A program made the translations under genes and the position numbers. This document shows, piece by piece, positions 59,961 to 64,000 of a stretch of DNA of 64,000 bases. A model generated the notes under the pieces. The model was not told the DNA's origin, did not search any database, and saw only the letters and a program-made list of their open reading frames with translations. Every line of letters starts with the position of its first letter. Position 1 is the stretch's first letter. Location: positions 434,001-498,000 of the forward strand of contig NZ_OX296583.1 of NCBI RefSeq assembly GCF_946463545.1. Direction: 5' to 3'. Source of the stretch: Methanothermococcus thermolithotrophicus DSM 2095 (GTDB lineage: Archaea > AGJL01 > Methanococci > Methanococcales > Methanococcaceae).

Positions 59961-60040
59961 CGTTAATTTTCCCAATATCGTAATTAAAAGTGCTAATTAC
60001 ACAACTACCTACATAAAAATATTATATATTATAGTTACAG
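59961..60040 (+). repeat. Duplicated chemoreceptor promoter block, copy 2
   Basis: Same block as 57599-57677, here at a normal distance (72 bases) from the start codon. The sequence around the ribosome binding site (from ATACAACATAAATAAATCGG on) is also shared with copy 1. Confidence 0.8.
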
Positions 60041-60111
60041 AAACATAATTAGTTACAATTATATACTGGCATGTGTTGGATGGCATACAACATAAATAAA
60101 TCGGGAGGGGT

Positions 60112-61953
60112 GTGAAAGTGCTCAGAAATATATCTGTAAAGACCAAGATTTTATCCACCATAGCAATTTTGGTGCTTATTATTATGGGGGTATCCTCAAC
60201 AGTAATAATAGTTCATGACAGCATGAAAGATGATGGACAGGTAATTAATCTTGCAGGAAAACAGAGAATGTTAATCCAAAAGATGACAAAAGAGGCTTTT
60301 GTATATAAGGTTGAGCGTGAAGAAAATGATAGAAAAGATTTAAAAGAAACTTCAGAGCTATTCGACAAAACATTAAATGGCTTGATATCAGGTAGTGAGG
60401 AATTGGGTATCCCTCCTGCTCCCGATAAAGTCAAGCCACAACTTCTTAAAGTAAAGCAACTATGGGATCCATACTATGAGAAAATAAAAATAATATATTC
60501 AAAAAATCCTGATGATCCAGAGGTTGAAGAAGCATTAAACTACCTGGATGAACACGATGCGGAACTATTAACTGAAATGAACAAAGCAGTAATGTTGTAT
60601 AGCAACCTATACGATGAAAAACTTAAATTTGCAAATAATGTAGCAATGGCATCCACGGTATTGGCATTATTGGTCGGAATTGTTTCAATGATTTTTATAA
60701 AAAGAACTGTTTTAGACCAACTTAAAGACCTTGAAAGAATGTCAAGCGAGTTTGCCAATGGAAATTATAATATAAAACGAAAAGTAAACTTCAACGACGA
60801 TGAAATTGGGAAAATATTTTCCAGTATCAAAAAAATATACCATAACTTTAAGGAAGATATGGAGAAACAAGAAGAGAATAACAAATTATTGGGAAAAACA
60901 TTTACCGAGATCTTTGATGTCATGAATAAAGTCGCTGAAGGGGACTTTACTGTTAGATTGGATGAAAGTGGAGAACGAAACAGGCTTCAAAAAACCATCA
61001 ACAAAACCATAGATAACATCAATAACTTAATAAAAGACCTAAAATCTCAAATAATCGACTTAAACAAAGAGATAAAAACACTAAGGGAAGAAATTGAAAG
61101 GGCAAAAGAAACCTCAGATCAGGTTGCAGATGCAGCTTCACAGGTTGCCACAGCTGCAACAGATCAGGCAAACAAACTACAGGACATTTCGCAGGACTTG
61201 GAGAACACTGGAGAGGTTGTTGAGGGTACGTACAATGCAGCTATTGATGCAGTAAATTCAGCAAATGAGATTGAAGAAAACTCAGGAATTGGTGTACAGA
61301 AGGTTGAAAATGCAATAGACACAATGCAGAGAATCACTAACGTAATAGACGACTTAGGAAAAGCTATTCAAGAGCTCGGAGACGAGAGCAAGAAAATCAA
61401 CGAAGTTACAGTTTTAATTAAGGATATTGCTGAACAAACTGGATTACTGGCTTTAAACGCTTCTATTGAAGCTGCAAGAGCTGGAGAAGCTGGAAAAGGA
61501 TTTGCAGTTGTTGCAAGTGAAATTAAATCACTGGCAGAAGAGATTGGTAAATCTGTGGATGATATTGCCAAAACCATTACAGGAATACAGGGCAAAGTTG
61601 AAAAAACTATTGATTTGGGGTTAACTGGTAAAGATGAAGTCGACAAAGGAGTTATAGCCATAGATGAGGTAAACAACGCGTTTATGAAAATTAAAGAAAG
61701 TGTAGATAAGGCCGCTGAAAAGATAAATGCAATAAAAGAAGGTGCAAAACAGGCGTCAGAGAACGTACAACAGGCATTAAATAACGTTCAAGATATTGCT
61801 TCAATATCTGAAGAGTTTGCTGCAACTGCTGAAGAACTAACCGCTAGTGCAGAAGAACAGAATAGAATCATGGATGAAATAAGCAAAGCTACCGAGGAAA
61901 TAGCAAAAGTTTCAGATAGGGTGGCTAAATCAGCCAGTAGATTTAAAGTTTAA
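60112..61953 (+). CDS. Methyl-accepting chemotaxis protein with PilJ-like sensor (paralogue 2)
   Basis: 613 residues, same architecture as the preceding receptor: TM1, PilJ-like sensor, TM2, HAMP, signalling domain. The sensor differs at only a few residues near 40-47, so both probably detect the same or very similar ligands. The HAMP region ([20 protein letters not shown] ... [20 protein letters not shown]) is the divergent part and may tune output. GTG start after GGAGGGGT. Tandem duplication with its own copy of the promoter. Confidence 0.94.
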   Translation: MKVLRNISVKTKILSTIAILVLIIMGVSSTVIIVHDSMKDDGQVINLAGKQRMLIQKMTKEAFVYKVEREENDRKDLKETSELFDKTLNGLISGSEELGIPPAPDKVKPQLLKVKQLWDPYYEKIKIIYSKNPDDPEVEEALNYLDEHDAELLTEMNKAVMLYSNLYDEKLKFANNVAMASTVLALLVGIVSMIFIKRTVLDQLKDLERMSSEFANGNYNIKRKVNFNDDEIGKIFSSIKKIYHNFKEDMEKQEENNKLLGKTFTEIFDVMNKVAEGDFTVRLDESGERNRLQKTINKTIDNINNLIKDLKSQIIDLNKEIKTLREEIERAKETSDQVADAASQVATAATDQANKLQDISQDLENTGEVVEGTYNAAIDAVNSANEIEENSGIGVQKVENAIDTMQRITNVIDDLGKAIQELGDESKKINEVTVLIKDIAEQTGLLALNASIEAARAGEAGKGFAVVASEIKSLAEEIGKSVDDIAKTITGIQGKVEKTIDLGLTGKDEVDKGVIAIDEVNNAFMKIKESVDKAAEKINAIKEGAKQASENVQQALNNVQDIASISEEFAATAEELTASAEEQNRIMDEISKATEEIAKVSDRVAKSASRFKV

Positions 61954-62029
61954 TGAATTAATTATTTTTTTCTTTTTAGATTTAAAAAAGTATTTAAAAT
62001 AGTATTTTATGTGTTTCGTGATTGCATCA

Positions 62030-63910
62030 TTATCTAAATATTGGCTGTACTGAGCATTTTAATGGTAATGGTAATGGCTTATATGGACAGCCTGCAGTTT
62101 CTTCTTTTATTCTTTCAATCAACTGTTCAACTGTCATTTTTTCTTTTAATGGTTTCTTTAAGGTTGATTCTTCCCTTATTGTTATGGTTAAAATATTATT
62201 TTTAACCTCTTCATCTCCAACAACCACAACGTAAGGAACCCAATCCTTACCTGCATTTCTTATCTTCTTACCTACGCTTTCGTCTCTGTCTTCAAAGTCA
62301 GCTCTTATCCCATTTTCTCTAAGTTTTTTTGCAACTTCTAATGCATATTCCTCGTGTGAGTCAGAAACTGGTATTACTCTTACCTGTATAGGTGAAAGCC
62401 ATACTGGCAACATAGGAGCTCTTCCTTTTTGCGAGTCTAAATATGCTCCCTCTAACAACCCACACATAACTCTTTCAATACTTCCAGTTGGTGAGCAGTG
62501 GAGTATTATTGGATTTATTTTTTTATCTCCGTCGTGAACAACGATTCCAAATCTTTTTGAGCTCTCAACATCTATTTGAACTGTTGGGTTTTCAATAGGT
62601 CTTCCAAAGCTGTCTATTACTGCCATGTCAACTTTTCCTACCCAGTAATGATGCCTTCCAGGTAACAATTCCAATATAACATCTTTTCCATATTTTTCTT
62701 TGTATTCCTTCGCTATTTTAAAGAACCAGTCTTTGTTTTCTTCAAAGAAATCCTTGGTATATCTGAATATAACTGAGTATGGTGTTTTTAAATCGTCCCC
62801 AGTTTTTAAACACATCCAGAACTGATTTTCGAATTCATCTATGGCCTGCTTAATATCCATACATACGGTATGCATATCAGGCATTGTAAAGCATCTTAAT
62901 CTCTTTAAACCTACCAATTCCCCTCTTTGTTCGTATCTGAAGCTGTAAGTTGAAAGTTCATAGAGTTTTAACGGCAAGTGTTTTGGTAATAGGTACATGT
63001 CCTTTTTCATCATGAACTGACCAAAGCATGCCGCAAATCTTAACATTAAATCTTTGTTTCCTTGTTTGAATCTGTACTGTCTTTCTCCAAACTTATCCGC
63101 ATGTTCTTTTATTGCATTGTTTCCTAAATCATACATTACTGGAGTTTCGACAGCCATAGCTCCATTTTCCACAACTAAATTATAAACGTATTCTGACAAT
63201 AAGTCCCTTATCAATTTACCTTTTGGATACCATCTGAAGTGACCTGCATCTGAGCTCGGCTCATAGTCACAGATTTCTTTTTCTTTTATATATTTAACAT
63301 GAGGAGGTTCTGACTCTTTGTTTTCGTTTTTTTCTTCTTTGATTCCAAGTTCGTGTTTTGCCAAAGCTTTTAATTCTTCGTCTTCAATAACATCTATATT
63401 TTCTTCGGTTAATTCTATCATTTCCTTTGTATCTGGTTTTAATAGGTAGAATTGAGTTTTTGAAGAAGTTTTTTCTTTATCTTCTTTTTCTTCCCTAGGG
63501 GTTATTTTTCTTGAGAGCTCACTTAATGGGTGACCTTTACAACTTATTTTAAATGCCTTATACCATCCAAACGGAGCTCTTAGTACATCAAAACCTTTAT
63601 TGACTAATTCAGCTTCAATGCCTTTTAAAACTTCTTTTGCAACTTCTGGAGAAGATAACTCATTGGACAAATGAGCGTATGGATAGACCACTACATTTTT
63701 TACCTTTAAGGTTTCGGTGGTTTTTATTATCTCGTCCACGGCACTTTTGATTATTCCTTCAGGATTATCTTCATCTTCCTTTTCAACTGCTATGAATACA
63801 GTTAAACATTCATCCATTTTTCCAGCTAATACTTCGGTATCTTCTGCTATTTTGGTTTTCTTTTTTGCTTCAAATTCTAGATAATCAGAGTGTATCAATA
63901 AGGTTTTCAT
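62030..63910 (-). CDS. thrS: Threonyl-tRNA synthetase (archaeal type)
   Basis: Charges tRNA-Thr; class II. 626 residues. The N-terminal 150 residues form the archaeal editing domain related to D-aminoacyl-tRNA deacylase (LLIHSDYLEFEAKKKT; NVVVYPYAHLSNEL; RAPFGWYKAFKISCKGHPLSE). The catalytic domain carries the zinc cysteine in RFAACFGQF, motif 2 RYEQRGELVGLKRLRCFTM and motif 3 HCSPTGSIERVMCGLLE; the anticodon domain follows (LPVWLSPIQVRVIPV). GAGGGATAATA precedes the ATG. Confidence 0.96.
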   Translation of the reverse strand: MKTLLIHSDYLEFEAKKKTKIAEDTEVLAGKMDECLTVFIAVEKEDEDNPEGIIKSAVDEIIKTTETLKVKNVVVYPYAHLSNELSSPEVAKEVLKGIEAELVNKGFDVLRAPFGWYKAFKISCKGHPLSELSRKITPREEKEDKEKTSSKTQFYLLKPDTKEMIELTEENIDVIEDEELKALAKHELGIKEEKNENKESEPPHVKYIKEKEICDYEPSSDAGHFRWYPKGKLIRDLLSEYVYNLVVENGAMAVETPVMYDLGNNAIKEHADKFGERQYRFKQGNKDLMLRFAACFGQFMMKKDMYLLPKHLPLKLYELSTYSFRYEQRGELVGLKRLRCFTMPDMHTVCMDIKQAIDEFENQFWMCLKTGDDLKTPYSVIFRYTKDFFEENKDWFFKIAKEYKEKYGKDVILELLPGRHHYWVGKVDMAVIDSFGRPIENPTVQIDVESSKRFGIVVHDGDKKINPIILHCSPTGSIERVMCGLLEGAYLDSQKGRAPMLPVWLSPIQVRVIPVSDSHEEYALEVAKKLRENGIRADFEDRDESVGKKIRNAGKDWVPYVVVVGDEEVKNNILTITIREESTLKKPLKEKMTVEQLIERIKEETAGCPYKPLPLPLKCSVQPIFR

Positions 63911-63980
63911 TATTATCCCTCAAATTTTTAAGTTTTATAGGTTTATTAACAAATTTAATTTAACTTTGAGATAGCTTATT

Positions 63981-64000
63981 TATAGTCGTTCTACGAAGGT
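63981..64000. mobile_element. MITE-like inverted-repeat element, copy E (cut by window edge)
   Basis: TATAGTCGTTCTACGAA is identical to the left end of copy C. It lies 70 bases upstream of thrS; the rest is outside the window. Confidence 0.55.

Overview
The window is AT-rich archaeal DNA from a methanogen of the order Methanococcales. The evidence is F420-dependent methylene-H4MPT dehydrogenase (mtd), coenzyme F420 synthesis (cofD), coenzyme M synthesis (comD), the archaeal GTP cyclohydrolase III (arfA), a two-gene anaplerotic pyruvate carboxylase, archaeal AlaRS and ThrRS, pantoate kinase and GTP-dependent dephospho-CoA kinase, with GGTGA-type ribosome binding sites and TATA/BRE promoters. 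Three chemoreceptor genes argue for a motile genus such as Methanothermococcus or Methanococcus rather than Methanocaldococcus; that placement is inference.

Layout. 1-4.2 kb: purL (cut by the edge), a radical-SAM/TRAM protein, nob1 and a small acidic protein. 4.3-9.1 kb: mtd, a 2-hydroxyacyl-CoA dehydratase-like pair, a broken pstS, dph6. 9.2-14.7 kb: a LamG surface protein, tRNA-Val with duplicated 3' ends, pycA/pycB, tRNA-Glu and tRNA-Arg. 14.9-16.9 kb: the rpoE1-spt4-DUF359-rps24e-rps27ae cluster. 17-25.5 kb: site-2 protease, signal peptidase, geranylgeranyl reductase with ferredoxin, NTPase, class V aminotransferase, purD, phosphodiesterase, hemD. 25.7-31 kb: enolase followed by an apparent insertion (acylphosphatase-like gene bounded by a decayed second copy of the enolase 3' end) and a 1033-residue pentapeptide-repeat membrane protein. 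31-54.7 kb: alaS, pantoate kinase, htpX, adenine deaminase, metE, a membrane-spanning winged-helix regulator, a phosphoglycerate mutase-like gene, the glycosyltransferase/cofD pair, arfA with a Dus-like gene, a transglutaminase-like lipoprotein, a CBS protein, DUF1611, a GMC-type oxidoreductase, prs, comD and an archaeal tRNA methylthiotransferase. 55-62 kb: three chemoreceptors, two of them recent duplicates. 62-63.9 kb: thrS.

The most interesting content is a dense family of small palindromic elements: 7-11 bp stems with 3-5 base loops, often CC-TTC-GG, commonly followed by GTAGCTCTCCGATT. Most lie between genes, alone or in arrays of up to seven, but at least two loci carry them in frame inside conserved protein genes: the acylphosphatase-like gene (about 15 extra residues just before the catalytic VQxVGFR loop) and cofD (two tandem units). 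In both, the element is in the same orientation and reading phase, beginning Ile-Glu-Gln-Asn. A third forms the stop codon of the DUF359 gene inside a translation operon. This resembles protein-coding palindromic elements of Rickettsia, but in an archaeon.

A second, unrelated repeat family consists of 115-145 bp inverted-repeat (MITE-like) elements with TAGTCGTTCT / AGAACGACTA ends. Four full copies and one edge copy all lie just upstream of genes, and two bracket the pantoate kinase gene. A possible third family has ATGGTGTGCA ends. These small repeats, the enolase and tRNA-Val 3'-end duplications and the broken pstS point to a genome actively reshaped by small non-autonomous elements. No transposase or integrase gene is present in the window.
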